64,000 bases of DNA from NCBI RefSeq assembly GCF_035222485.1, contig NC_085920.1, positions 7,736,001 to 7,800,000 on the forward strand, written 5' to 3'. Position 1 is the stretch's first letter. Every line of letters begins with the position of its first letter. The translations under genes were made by a program, and so were the position numbers. A model generated the notes under the pieces. The model saw nothing but the letters and a program-made list of their open reading frames with translations, made no database searches and was not told where the DNA came from. This document shows positions 44,513 to 56,062 of this stretch, one piece after another. This DNA comes from Podospora pseudoanserina (lineage: Eukaryota; Ascomycota; Sordariomycetes; Sordariales; Podosporaceae).

Positions 44513-45522
44513 CTACTCAAAGACCATCTTGTTTTTGACACTGCCCAACTCCTCAATCTTGACCTCAATAACATCGCCATTCTTAAGCCACTTTGGCTCC
44601 TTCATACCCATGGCAACACCCGCAGGTGTGCCCGTCATGATGATGGTGCCAGCCTCGAGAGTGGTACCCTGGCTGATGAAAGCAACAATCTCCTCAGTGC
44701 TGAAAAGGAGATCGTTGGTGTTGGTGTCTTGTCGTACCTCGCCGTTGACAATGGTCTGAAGCTGGAGGTTGCCGGCGTTGCCAACAATCTTGGGGGAGAC
44801 AAGCAGAGGGCCGACGGGGGCGAACTTGTCGAAGCCCTTGCTGAAGCACCACTGTGGGACACCGCCGGCGAAGGCGGGGTCACGCTGCCATTTTCTAGCA
44901 GAAACATCGTTGGCAACGACGAAACCAGCAATGTGCTCAAGAGCCTTCTCCTTGGGGATGTTCTTGCCAGTCTTGCCGATGACGATGGTCAGCTCACCCT
45001 CGTAGTCGAGCTGGTCATCTTGGGCAAGTTTTGGGATGGGGATATCCTCCTTGTAGCCTGCGATGGAAGCGCGTGGCTTGATGAAAATGGAAGGGTATGG
45101 AGGAGGCTTGCGGCCACCTTCCTGAACTGTTGAAAATTTCATGTTAGCAGCATAATCTCTGAAATATCCCGTGTGACCTTACTGTGCTTGATGTAGTTGA
45201 GTCCGACGCACTTCACAATTGGCACATCCTCAACAGTCAACAGGGGAAGAACTTCCTGCACCTTGACCGCCTCAGATGTTGGTGTGACGTTGAACGGGCT
45301 GCTGCCCTCGAAAACGGTGGCCTCCAGAGTGCCCTTTGCTACAGCCTCATCGAACTCGGACACCGATGAGATCTTGGGCTCGCCAAAGCGAGAGTTGCCT
45401 GCAGCATCGCGGAAGCGAATGAGACGGTCAAACGACGACATGGTACCTGTGGAGAATGATGACGAAAACTGTCTGGACAACGATGAGATGGCAGTGAATG
45501 AGCGATGCAATATTGATGACAT
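44513..45522 (-). CDS. Fumarylacetoacetate hydrolase-family enzyme (acylpyruvate hydrolase type)
   Basis: Exons 45522-45183 and 45126-44513, split by a 56-nt intron, give 317 residues from Met 45522. Two other in-frame Mets (45549 and 45441) are possible; starts above 45441 add a Ser/Arg-rich leader (SILHRSFTAISSLSRQFSSS) that looks mitochondrial, so one gene may yield two locations. The FAHD1-like core is clear: CVGLNYIKH, IFIKPRASI, LDYEGELTIVIGK, FVVANDVSARKWQ, IIMTGTPAGV. The enzyme hydrolyses acylpyruvates and could cleave maleyl- or fumarylpyruvate made by the neighbouring gentisate dioxygenase. No zeta-type isomerase gene is seen in the window. Confidence 0.88.
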
Positions 45523-46122
45523 GTCTTGGATGATGACTTTTGTTGTCATTGTTTGTTGATTTGAGTTGCCCCTTTTCCGATAACACATCCCCTTCCCGCC
45601 TTAATTCCGCCCGCTGCCGCAAATCCACTTTCTCCCCCCGCTTGGAGGATCGGAGATCGAACACTCGGAGCTCGCACGCCATCACGGAGATTATGTTGCC
45701 CCGAAGGGGCGATACTGACGGAGCTGAGGCATGCAATGATGCCATTCCGGATGCGCCGGTTGTTCCATCAATAGTTGATGTGATGGTACAAAAAAGGTGT
45801 TGAGAGGGTTCGGGTTGACCCCTTTTTCACCCCTTCCTAAAGTAAACAAACATGCCGGACAACGTACCAGCACTTTCGCAAATCGGTTGTTGCGCCTGAG
45901 AAAATATGTGTAGTCTCCGGATGGCAAATTGAGAACGGATCTCGAATCAGTCCAGGTTTTTTCCAGGTCAAACGGATGTCAAGAAAGTCCAATCACTGCA
46001 GGAACTACATGTGTGGCAGCCCACAATCTAATAACGATAAAGTCGGGTATTTTGGAACAGAATCACGTTTAACCTTGACGTCGCCACCGATTTTCTCATT
46101 TCTCATAAAAATATGAACTGCC
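45523..46122. other. Intergenic
   Basis: 600 bases: promoter of the FAH-family gene and 3' flank of the quinone oxidoreductase. The ORFs here are unsupported. Confidence 0.5.
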
Positions 46123-47241
46123 TCATTCAGAAACCTTGATCAAAATCTTGCCAGTCGTCTTCCTTCCTTCCAAGTCCTGTTCATCAGGTCAAGTTAGTAC
46201 CCAACTCATTTTGTCACCTGTGAAAGAATGAACTTACAATGTGTGCCTGCTTGGCATCAGAGAGGGAATACAGGCCATGAATCTTGACCTTGAGTGCGCC
46301 AGATGCGAGAAGACTGAAGAGCTCATTGGCATAGCCCTTGAACTCTTCACGGGTGGCAATGTAGCCAAACAGAGTTGGTCTGGCAATCTTGACACACTTT
46401 GGTGCAAGGCGGCTGCAACCTGATTAGTCACTGAGATCATTTTGCAGACAGGCATCAAAACTCACTTCAAAGGCAATGGTGGGATGGGACCACTAGAGTT
46501 GCCGAACCAAACTATGGTCCCTTTCCTCTTGACAACGGCTAAACTGCCCTCCCATGTGTCCTTTCCAACAGAGTCATAGACCACATCGACGCCTCTCCCA
46601 CCAGTAATGTCCATCACTGTCTTGACCCAGTCCTTGCCCTCCTCGCTCCTGTAGTCAATGACATGGTCCGCACCGAGGCTCTTGACCAATTCAACCTTCT
46701 CTGGGCCACCAGCTGTACCAATGACCTTGGCACCGACGTGCTTGAGCAGTTGCGTCATCAAAAACCCAGCACCGCCTGCCGCCGCATGAAGCAAAACCCA
46801 GTCACCAGGCTGGACTGTGTAGGTGTCCCTGGCGAGAGCCAGCACTGTCAGACCACTCATGAAGCTGGCAGTGGCATCTTCGTAAGACACGGTATCTGGC
46901 AGCTTGAGGGTCTTGGCTGCTGGGACCGCAGAGTACTCAGCATAACCAGCATTGGCGAGCCAAATGACTCTGTCGCCGACCTTGAGGTTGAACTCCTCCG
47001 TCTTCGGCCCGAGTGCCACAACTGTGCCGGCTGCTTCTCTGCCTAGGACCTCAGGCTTTGGTGATGGGTAGAGACCGGTGCGGAAGTATGTGTCGATATA
47101 GTTGATGCCGGCAATCTTGTTCTTCACGAGGACCTGGCCTTCGGTTGGCTGTGGGACAGCCCAGTCGGACTTGAACTGGAGAACCTCGGGGCCACCAATC
47201 TCCTCAACCACCACGGCTCTCTGAGTTGCTGGGATAGACAT
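46123..47241 (-). CDS. NADPH:quinone oxidoreductase (zeta-crystallin-like MDR)
   Basis: Exons 47241-46466, 46412-46238 and 46176-46123 give 334 residues. Start MSIPATQRAVVVEEIGGPEV fits the family. Seen: NKIAGINYIDTYFRTGLYP, LGREAAGTVVALG, the NADPH site LLHAAAGGAGFLMTQLLKHV and GRGVDVVYDSVGKDTW. Splicing restores RLAPKCVKIARPTLFGYI and the C-terminal GKILIKVSE. The enzyme reduces quinones with NADPH and could recycle quinones formed from hydroxylated aromatics. It is cytosolic and divergent from dienelactone hydrolase. Confidence 0.9.
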
Positions 47242-47490
47242 TGTGTTGGTTTGTGATGTCGCTAAACAAGTGGAACGAGATGGAAAATTCCAAGTGAGAC
47301 TTGGTTGAAGATCTGAAGTGAAGACACAAAATCCAGTCAGAGTATTCGGTAGGAGCATGACCACAGCGAACACGTCGAATTGTTTCCACCGGATTTCATC
47401 CCTCCCCGGACAGATAGCGGCATGCAGCGTCCACTTTCCCGAGTGGAGTTGCACGGATCTGGGGCGGAGGTAGAGCGGAAGCGGTCCATT

Positions 47491-47502
47491 TGCGGGTCCG
47501 CA
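47491..47502. promoter_or_regulatory. TGCGG-N2-CCGCA inverted repeat in divergent promoter
   Basis: A perfect inverted repeat (TGCGGGTCCGCA) in the 446-base promoter shared by the oxidoreductase and dienelactone hydrolase. CGG/CCG inverted half-sites are typical Zn2Cys6 targets. Assignment to the cluster regulator at 51 kb is inference. Confidence 0.4.
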
Positions 47503-47687
47503 CATGTCCGACTTCGCCGGGACTTTGCGATAACACGATGCCGTCTTCCACTGTGGAAACACGATAAGGTAAACAGCACAGGTGTAACTTTGTGAATCCA
47601 CCCTTTCGTTCGACGTACGACTGCCAGTTTTGCAAACACCACCAAAAAATCATCCTACCTAGCAAATATTCTTTCCCAACCGTCACC

Positions 47688-48475
47688 ATGAGCGAATGTT
47701 GTTTGAAGGGCTTTAAGTGGGACGGCGAGCCGCAGGGCAAGGAGGTTGAGGTGAGCGGCCAGACATGCTATGTCACTGGTTCCAACCCGGATGTAGGCAT
47801 CATCGTGATTCACGATCTGTATGGCTGGACCTTTGGCAACACAAGGTTGCTCGCCGACAGCTATGCCGCAGAGGTTGGCGCGACCGTCTATGTCCCCGAC
47901 TTGTGAGTCTATTCTCCGCAGCACCTTTGAGCTCCTGTCGCTGACAATCTCGCAGCTTTGGTGGTGTTGTTCTGTCCGCAGATCTGATCAACAACCCGGC
48001 AGAGTGGGGCAAGCTTGATCTCCCAAACTTCATGGAGAGGAACAACAAGGCCGTCCGCGGACCAGAGATGGTTTCTTTGGCGAAGCACCTCCGCACTCAG
48101 CACGGCAAGCTTGGTGCCATTGGCTATTGCTATGGTGGCTGGGCTGCTTTCCAGCTTGGTCTCAAGTCGGATGCTCCGCTCGTCGACTGCATCGCTGCGG
48201 CTCACCCAACTTTCCTGACGAAGGAGGAGATTTCCAATGTTGGCGTACCAGTGCAGATCATCGCCCCCGAAATTGATCCTCAGTTCACCGAAGAGCTCAA
48301 GACTTACGCTGTGACTGAGATCCCCAAGTTGGGTGTGCCTTTTGACTATCAGTATTTCCCTGGCCTGAGCCACGGTTTCTCCATCAGGGGTAACCGAGAG
48401 AACCCTGCTGAGGTGAAGGGTCTCGAGAGGGCGCGGAGAGCGGCGGTGATGTGGTTCAAGGAGTGGCTCGTGTAG
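47688..48475 (+). CDS. Dienelactone hydrolase-family protein
   Basis: Exons 47688-47902 and 47956-48475, with a 53-nt intron, give 244 residues. The alpha/beta-hydrolase triad is visible: nucleophile Cys in GYCYGGW, Asp in EIDPQFT and His in GLSHGFSIRG. VIHDLYGWTFGNTRLLADSY is the oxyanion-side strand. The family opens enol-lactones formed after ring cleavage of catechols. Cytosolic, no signal peptide. Confidence 0.9.
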
Positions 48476-49387
48476 GCATGAAGCAAACAGTCTTGATAGC
48501 AACAATACACCTACCCAACCATCCTTCCAACACAAATTATCATGTCTGATACTTGAAGTATTCTGATAGAAATCCCGTTTTACCTGGTTGCCCTGAGCTT
48601 GAAAGCCGGTCTCTACGATAGAAAGTGGAATATTGCCTCAGCCCCCAGACACGGAGGTAACATCTGTGAGAGCATTGGCAAAGTCGTCAATTTGCAGCTG
48701 CTCAGCATTGATGGCTCATGTAATGAGGCAACAAGAGCTGCTGGCCTATAAGTTACAAATAGTTCACTGTGAGATGATTTGAACATTGTGAAGAAGAGGG
48801 TTCTCTCTTGACGTGCTTAAAGCCCGCTCTAGAGTCTCTGAGTGGTGCTGTTGACCATGCTTGAACGTTACCATGCAAAGCAACACAGGATCAGGAAAAT
48901 CAAGGTGTCACAAAGCACCATGGGCCTTGCTAACATGTCACATGGCCGTAAGCAACAACAAGCAACAATCCGGTGGTCTCACTCCAAGGCGGCATGCCTG
49001 GTTCCGCACCATCACCGCCTGCTTTGAGCCGTGGCAAACCGTGCGGAGATAGCATACAGGGCAGATTAGAAGCTTGGCATGCATTAGCATGCGTGGTACG
49101 TACCTTATCATGACCTTCTAAAACAAGCACGATATGGTCACTCATCTCACCGCAACAACCCTTCCGGGAAAGGCCGGCTCCTTGTTATTCAAGGTTTCAT
49201 CATGTATTCGTAGCCGATATCTTGATAGCAGAGTGCAGATCTCCCTTATCTACTGCTCAGTCCAGCGATTGCTTACGGTTGTCTAGCCTGTGTGTTCCAT
49301 GTTGATACCTACCTATCCAATCCACAGAATATCCCACAGAACATCTCACAGAATATTTGACAAAAGTAACCACATACCACATTCACA
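48476..49387. other. Intergenic, promoter of the DUF1338 gene
   Basis: About 900 bases without a supported ORF. GTGCGGA at 49041-49047 is the reverse complement of the 7-mer found in two other cluster promoters. CAGAATAT/CAGAACATCTCACAG-like near-repeats occur near 49324-49355. Confidence 0.45.
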
Positions 49388-50905
49388 ATGCCTTCAGCTA
49401 TCCCACAGAACGGATCTGCCCTCCACGAGGAGCCAAAGCCGTACGCCATCTTTATGTTCCTCTCACAATTTTTTGGCCTCCAAACTCACACACCGCACAG
49501 ATGGGATCCAGATCACCTCCGGACTCGCTTCGTGCAGGCCCTCTCAGAGATGTACAGAACCGAAGTACCCCTCTACGGCAAGCTCGTAGACGTCGTCAAC
49601 CAAGTCGATACCACCACCCTCCAGTCCCGCGGCCAAAGCCTCAACGACCTCCCCTCCCGCTTCCAGCTTGAGCGCCATGGCGCCATCAGACTGGGCACCC
49701 AGCAAGAAATGCGCATGATCAGCCGCCTCTTCGCCGTCATGGGCATGTTCCCCGTCGGCTACTACGACCTCAAAATGGTCGGTTTTCCCCTCCACGGCAC
49801 GGCTTTCCGGCCCCAGACCGAAGAATCCCTCCGAAAGAACCCCTTCCGAGTCTTCACCACCGTCCTCCGACCAGACCTCATCTCCTCCCCGAAAGTCCGG
49901 GAGATGGCCACCTCCATCCTCTCCACCAGACAGCTCTTCTCCTCCAGGCTTATCGATCTGATCGACCAAGCGGAGACCTCTGCTCTAGCCAACCTCACGG
50001 CCCAAGACGCCAACAACCTGATTACCGAATCTCTCAAGATCTTCAAATGGCACTCCCGATCCTCTGTTCCCCTGGAGACGTACCTCACCCTGAAAAAGGA
50101 GCACCCAATGGTAGCCGACATTGTCTGCTTTCCCTCAGCACACATCAACCACCTCACCCCGCGCACCCTGGACATCGATGCCGTCCAAGCAGGGATGATT
50201 TCCCAGGGCCTCCCAGCAAAAGACCGCATCGAGGGACCTCCCAAGAGGAAGTGCGAGATCCTCCTTCGACAAACCAGCTTCAAGGCTTTGGAGGAAAGAG
50301 TCACTTTTGCTGGTGACGCCGACCACGCCGTTGACGGGACGCACACCGCCCGGTTTGGAGAGGTGGAACAGCGCGGTGCTGCTGTGACCAGAAAAGGCAG
50401 GGAGCTCTACGATGCTTTGCTCGCCAAGGCTGTTGGTCGGAGTGAAAAGGAAGACAAGGACTCTGACAAGGTGCTGAAGGAGGTGTTTGCCGAGTACCCT
50501 GATGACTGGGAGGTTCTTAGGAAGGAAGGGTTGGTGTATTTCCGCTATCGGGTTGCTGAGGACAAGGTACCCGTTGCTGGCGCTCATAAGCTGGAGGAGT
50601 CAGTGCACATGGATAGACTTCTGAAAGAGGGGGTTGTGACCTGCGAGCCGATCACATATGAGGATTTCCTGCCGTTCTCGGCGGCGGGTATTTTCACTTC
50701 CAACCTTGGCGGGGAGAAGGACGGTGGTACTGAGAGGAAGCTCCAAAGGACAGAAGAGGAGAGCAAGAGGAGCCGTGTGCAGCTTGAGGGGTTGCTGGGG
50801 CGCAAGATTCCAAGTGAGATTGACCTATATGATGAGCTGCAAACTGACAGTGTGAAGGAGTGTCAAGCTTTTCTTGGGTTGAGCGAGATTGTGCTTGGGG
50901 CTTGA
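49388..50905 (+). CDS. DUF1338 enzyme (2-oxoadipate dioxygenase/decarboxylase-like)
   Basis: A single exon of 505 residues, near the usual family length. Candidate iron ligands of this VOC-like fold are seen in RWDPDHLRTRFV, PSAHINHLTPRTLDID and TYEDFLPFSAAGIFTSN. GAIRLGTQQEMRMISRLFAV and MGMFPVGYYDL are also conserved. Bacterial relatives (HglS/YdcJ type) convert 2-oxoadipate to 2-hydroxyglutarate with O2 and loss of CO2. In this neighbourhood a 2-oxo acid from ring cleavage is an alternative substrate (inference). Cytosolic; intact. Confidence 0.85.
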   Translation: MPSAIPQNGSALHEEPKPYAIFMFLSQFFGLQTHTPHRWDPDHLRTRFVQALSEMYRTEVPLYGKLVDVVNQVDTTTLQSRGQSLNDLPSRFQLERHGAIRLGTQQEMRMISRLFAVMGMFPVGYYDLKMVGFPLHGTAFRPQTEESLRKNPFRVFTTVLRPDLISSPKVREMATSILSTRQLFSSRLIDLIDQAETSALANLTAQDANNLITESLKIFKWHSRSSVPLETYLTLKKEHPMVADIVCFPSAHINHLTPRTLDIDAVQAGMISQGLPAKDRIEGPPKRKCEILLRQTSFKALEERVTFAGDADHAVDGTHTARFGEVEQRGAAVTRKGRELYDALLAKAVGRSEKEDKDSDKVLKEVFAEYPDDWEVLRKEGLVYFRYRVAEDKVPVAGAHKLEESVHMDRLLKEGVVTCEPITYEDFLPFSAAGIFTSNLGGEKDGGTERKLQRTEEESKRSRVQLEGLLGRKIPSEIDLYDELQTDSVKECQAFLGLSEIVLGA

Positions 50906-51010
50906 AGCATCTCGAAGGACTGTTTCGTAGGTAGTTTATTATGGTTATTACCTGTGCTGATGTTATATTGATTGTCGTGGCATCGTTCAGAAGCCTGTCC
51001 GTGAATCGCA

Positions 51011-53548
51011 TTACTCGAGCTGCGAGAGGGTGAAATCATGAGGTTGGTAAAACTCCAACTGAGAAAGAAAAGGTGTCTCCCAGAACTCCGGCACATTGTC
51101 CAAGCCACCAACACCATCATTCATCATGTCTGCAGAACCTGCAAGCAAAGGGTCAAGCGCCGATGGCAACAGGTTACTGCTGGACGTCGTTTGTTGTGGA
51201 CAGGCGTATATCCTGTGAGGCGCGAGGAGAAGACTTGAATACTGCATATACGTCCCAGCCTCAACCGAGGTTGGAGGTGCCATGCCAGCAGGTGTCATCG
51301 GCTGACCAAGGTGGGTGGCTGGGTCTGGGTCGGGTACTCGTGCCATGTTGCCTACCGCGGAGCAAGAAGGTGTCTGTATATTGGAGGCACCCCTTTCCGG
51401 GAGAAGGCGCTTCGAACTTTCTTGCAAGAGGTGGTAGGATTTGGTTGCGATGCTGCTCAGCGCCGTATACTGTGAGAGGCGACGAAGGCAGAGCTCGAGT
51501 GAGTCACGCCTTACGACAGATTCGTTGAATGAGCATAGCAGGCCCATCAATAGGGTGCTGCCACACGTATGGAGGTCTATATGTTCGTTAGCAAGTTGTT
51601 TCCTTGTGACGTGCGTTTGGGATGATTGGACCCACAGCTTATGTTGTACCACCAAGCTGCAAGACTTTGGCTGCGAATGTGAATGTCTAGACACTTGACA
51701 AGAGAATCTGCTGAGAGCACACATTGTGCCGCAATGTCCGACAGCATGAGGTCTTGTACCCGCGCAACCCTCGGATTGCCCCTTGCTTGCGGAATGACTG
51801 GCGTATGTCGTTGCTTTTGGAAGAATTGTTCGAGTGCCGGTCTCAGTATGAGAACTCTGACGTGTAGAAATCGTGTGTAGAGCCGCCTTGCTTGCCCTGA
51901 AAAGTCCGGTGAAGAGAGGCTCCCTGGGGTCGAAGCGAGGTCCTGCTGTCCATTCTCTGCAATGTTATCATACTGAAGGTGTCCAGGCAGTGCATCTCGC
52001 CATTCCATGATCCTAGTGTCCAGATCAAGCAAGGCCTGCATGTCGGAGCAGGTGTTTGCTGGGGTTTCCGCCCCATCCTCCTCTCTGTCCAACACTTGAC
52101 CAAGAAACTTGTAGAGCTTGATGGTCTCGATGTAGGAAGAGATTTGACTGGGACAGTTGCTTGGCTGAGTATTTCGTTTGCCCCCAACCTCAGAAAGGTA
52201 CTCGTCATCAATGGCCTCCGGAAGCCTCAGCTGGTCACCTCCAGATATCATGAGTGGCCTGCCAAACGACATGGAGATTTCTCGGTCCAAAAGCACACAA
52301 CCATACCAGACTCTTACACGCATTTCTTCCTCCAACTGACTGGGGCAACACAGCAATAGCCCCTTCTTCCGAGCATCGTGTGCACTCATATGCAAGCTCA
52401 TGTTCTGTGCCATCCTGATAGCCAGACCAGTGATGTTCCAACATTTTGAGAATCGCTCTGTGCTCTGGAGATAGAAGCCCATAAGCAGAAGCAGCTGGAC
52501 TGACTCAATACCAACCTCTTCGTCGATGATCTCGAGCAGATCAAACTTTTGAGTCATGTTGAAGAAACCACTGGCCCTGACTTTGTTTTCTTCCGTGCTG
52601 GGCCCCGGGGCAAACCAGGAAGCCAGTGCAAAGACAGCATTGACGGTAGCCGGGAAGGTCTTGACCAGGCTCTTTTGTCTACACAGGCCAGAGCAGGTTC
52701 CTGTGTTTGTTTGCGATGGCTCCCATAGTTGTCGATATTGCCCCATAAACGTAGGCTGATGAAGAATGGGATATGCACGATGAACGCGGTGAAAGTACAG
52801 GTCCACGAGCTCATCAGCATGTCGACGCAATGGCAAGGACCATGCAGCAGCGCCGACTCCGAGCAGACGGTCACAGGAACATGCCTGAGGAGTGGGAGGC
52901 GCCGCCATCCCATTTGATGGACTGGCCGTGATCCTGGGAAGAGGTCCGATCCAGGACGGGGGCTTGTCTGCGGCAAGAGTTGGCTCCAGTGACTGCCGGT
53001 CAGGTGCGGACGAAGTATTTGCGTTAACAGCAGTTGGAATGGACGCCATCGGCGGTGCTGGTGGTGTAGTATTGCTGACGCTGTGATGCAAAGTACTGGC
53101 GGGCTCGGCGGTTACTTCTGGGTTGGGAGGCACCTGATTCTCTTGACACTGGTCTGGAATGATGATCACATCTTCCACCGTCATACTGGACTCGGCTTCA
53201 CTCCTCTGATCGGCTGGCCGGGTCTGTTCTTCAAGCTCTTTCAATCTGGACCTTAACGAGCGAATCATACTGGATAGATAGTCAACTATGTAATCAAGAA
53301 GGGTGTCGGCTGGGCACTCACTCATGTTGCCAAGCCTTTTCCTGGATGTCCGCAAGGTACACACAGTTGGAAAGCCTCTTTTTGCAGCCAGAGCAGTAGG
53401 GAATTGCTCCATCGCACCGGCGTTTTCTTACCCTACACTCCTCGCATGCTAAGGGGGCCCGTTTGCGCACAGTAGGTCTCTTGGGCGCCGGACCTGAACT
53501 GTCAGCGCCTGAAGCGTTGGATCGCGATCGTTTCGTTGCGGTGGACAT
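51011..53548 (-). CDS. Zn2Cys6 transcription factor, probable cluster regulator
   Basis: Exons 53548-53322, 53269-51636 and 51576-51011 give 808 residues. A basic N terminus precedes a full Cys6 zinc cluster (spacing C-x2-C-x6-C-x6-C-x2-C-x6-C, starting CEECRVRKRRC at about residue 35). The first intron lies just after it and joins it to a coiled coil (RSLRSRLKELEEQ) used for dimers. The middle region (LVDLYFHRVHRAYPILHQPT, LRVRVWYGCVLLDREISMSF-like) is the fungal-specific transcription factor domain. The C terminus is acidic and aromatic (FWETPFLSQLEFYQPHDF), a likely activation segment. Its place in the middle of the catabolic genes suggests that it controls them. Confidence 0.9.
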
Positions 53549-53940
53549 GGATTGTATTTCCCGGCCTTAAGGTGGGTGGATGGAATGCTGTCAAAACTTG
53601 AAACTCAGCAGCTCGGGGCTTGCAAACATAGCCATAGCAGTACCTGTGAGCCCCAGGATTGCGGGGTAAAGAAGCACACCGCTGGGTATTGTGGAGGTTA
53701 TGTGGAGAACAGGTTTGGCGTCGGCGCCGGTATGCTCGGGTCAAGCGGACTTTGGCTCGCCGAGCACTGTGCTAGGGAGCGATGGCCAGTTCAGGCCTGC
53801 AAGGATAGTTCTCCGACAAATGCGGGGAACACAATGGGGAACTGATCACTGTGACGGTGTGTGATGAACAAGTCCAAGACAAGGCGATGACATCCATTGA
53901 GAAACTATCGAAGCAAATCTAGGCTACTCCTTTTTTTTTC
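53549..53940. other. Intergenic, promoter of the regulator gene
   Basis: About 390 bases. Contains two TGCGGGG half-sites (53660 and 53821), which might reflect autoregulation, but such 5-mers are frequent by chance. Confidence 0.35.
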
Positions 53941-55654
53941 CTATTTCGGGCCCTTCATGAAGAGGTCCCAAGCGTCCATGACCTTGTCCAGCACCTCTTG
54001 CTTCATGAGCTTCTGCAAAATGTCTCTTCGCCCAGTCTCTTCAGGGATCTCGCCAGAGACAAACCGAGACTGGTCCTCTTCACCCTGCTCAGGAGCGTAA
54101 TACACCATAGCGCCCTCTTGTGCCCCTATCTTGTACGCTGGCCAAGGAGCCTCGCCATGGATGAAAGCAATGGCGTCCTCGGTCTGCTGGTCGCCTGCCT
54201 TTTGCTGGCCAACAGGAAGAAGCTCACGGTAGTTCTGCAGGACAAACACGATGTCGAGGATGTGCGTCGCATGGCCCTTCCACGGCCCATCCCAAGGGTT
54301 CGGAACGTTGAAGTGGCACAGGAATGCCTCCAGCCCGGCCTGCGACCAAGACCTGACGAAGGTTCTCGCTCCAAGCCCAAAGCAAATGTCGGTTGCGAGG
54401 TCGAGAACAGCCTTGAGAGACTCTTGCGAGTTGGCGGTGGCGGAAGCGTTGAGGCCATACCCAGAGATGATTTTGGGCGCCAGCTCTCGGTCGATGGGAT
54501 CCAGAGTGGCAGCCAGGAAAGTCGCCATAGTCTTGGGCATTATGTCTACTCTAGCAGCCAATCTTGGGCCGTAGGCGTTGCCATCCATCTTACAATCGCC
54601 AAACATGATTCGCTTGCACCATTGCATTCCTGGGAACAACTCTGCTGTCCGAGCTGGGTCGGCCATCTGAGCATAGGATGTGGTTCTTGGAATCAAGTCG
54701 CCATCGACAATGGGCGCCATTGGCACTTTGCGTGCAATCTTCTCCCTGATATCCTCCATCGGGACCGTCAACAGTCGCTGAACTTGGGCCGTCTCGTCAG
54801 TTTCTGAGATGTCAAGAAGCTGCAACGCCCTCTTAAACGACCCCTCGGCAAGTTCTGGCTGCTTGGCTTTGACCAGAGAGGAACCGCTCATCGAAATCAG
54901 CTGGTTGAACAACGGCTCCTTGGAGTGGAGATGGAAAGTGCCCGATGCCGCCCCCGAACTCTCGCCAATATAGGTTACGCGGTGCTCATCACCACCGAAC
55001 CCTGCAATGTGGTGTTTGATCCAGAGCAAGCCCTGTCTCTGGTCATCAAGGCCGTTGTTTGGCTTGTAGCCTGCAGCCTTCATGGCAGAAGAGTAGAGGA
55101 AGCCAGGGACACCCAATCGGTAACTGGGGCAACGTCAATAACCTGGGGTTTTTGATTTTGGTGGATGAATCTTACTTGATACCCACAGCAATGATTGGCT
55201 TCCCAATCTTGACACTTCTCTGGACGATACGAGCGAGATCATACTGTGGGTAAGAACTGCTCCCCGTCGCAAAGGCACCGCCATGGACAAGGGCCAAAAC
55301 TGGCCATTCAGGACCGTCTGCCTGGAGATCAGGTACAGCGATGTTGAGTGTCAGACATTCCGTGTCTGACTGCCCAAACTCTGGAGACTCCAGAGACTGC
55401 TGAATCAGTGCGTGCTCCCATTGGCAGCCGTTCGCTGGGCTCAATGGAATGGGCGCGAGGGTTGTTGCGTCAAAGATGCCGTATTGGACACGGGGGTGGT
55501 CTGATGGGTACGACTTCAAGAGCTCAGCACGTGAGAAGCGATCTTTCAAGGTCGCATACTGAACACCAAGAAACTGTGTAACACCGACTTTCCTCACCAC
55601 CCCACAAATTGGCCCAATGGTTGGGTGTTGGAGAATAGGGGTCTGTTCGGACAT
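53941..55654 (-). CDS. Carboxylesterase/type-B lipase family
   Basis: Exons 55654-55176 and 55123-53941, split by a 52-nt intron, give 553 residues from Met 55654 (MSEQTPILQHPTIG). No signal peptide, so probably intracellular. Seen: TQFLGVQYA, the oxyanion motif ALVHGGAFATGS, GINYRLGVPGF restored by splicing, the nucleophile GESSGAASG, and a candidate catalytic His in GHATHILDIVFVLQNY. The enzyme would hydrolyse an ester or amide and could release the aromatic substrate of the cluster. It is divergent from the VOC dioxygenase gene. Confidence 0.9.
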
Positions 55655-56062
55655 GACGATAACTTTTGGTACAAGAAAACTGATGATGGAGGTGTGGGCC
55701 GGGAATAGCTCCAAACTCAGAGTTCGAGCAAGATCTGTCTCAATATCATCGCCATCACAAAACCGTCTTCCCCTCCCCTCAGGCGATGGATCGGATCCGC
55801 CTGACAGCTTGTGGCGGGTGTTTGCGGGCCTCAAAGCACCAGATCAAAACACCCGCCTTATCGCCGCACCCCACAAGACTCTAGGTAGTGACGACTAAAT
55901 CCGCCTTGGCACACCACGGTCAACTATTGATCTGATAAGACGAGGTGTCTCCATGTTAGCATGTTTTGAAGAACATCACATTGAGATTGCACGATCGCCA
56001 TTGCCAATCACACAACCGCCACATCTCGCAACTCATTCGGCCCAGTCACGCAACACTTCGAC
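55655..56062. promoter_or_regulatory. Divergent promoter, carboxylesterase and VOC dioxygenase
   Basis: 408 bases between the two starts. It contains TCCGCCT twice (near 55796 and 55901) and TGCGG at 55823. Divergent layout suggests joint control. Confidence 0.4.

Noticed and set aside
46462-47601. 379-residue reading of the oxidoreductase ORF
   Set aside because: The first 120 residues precede the conserved start MSIPATQ, and the ORF end runs into an intron.
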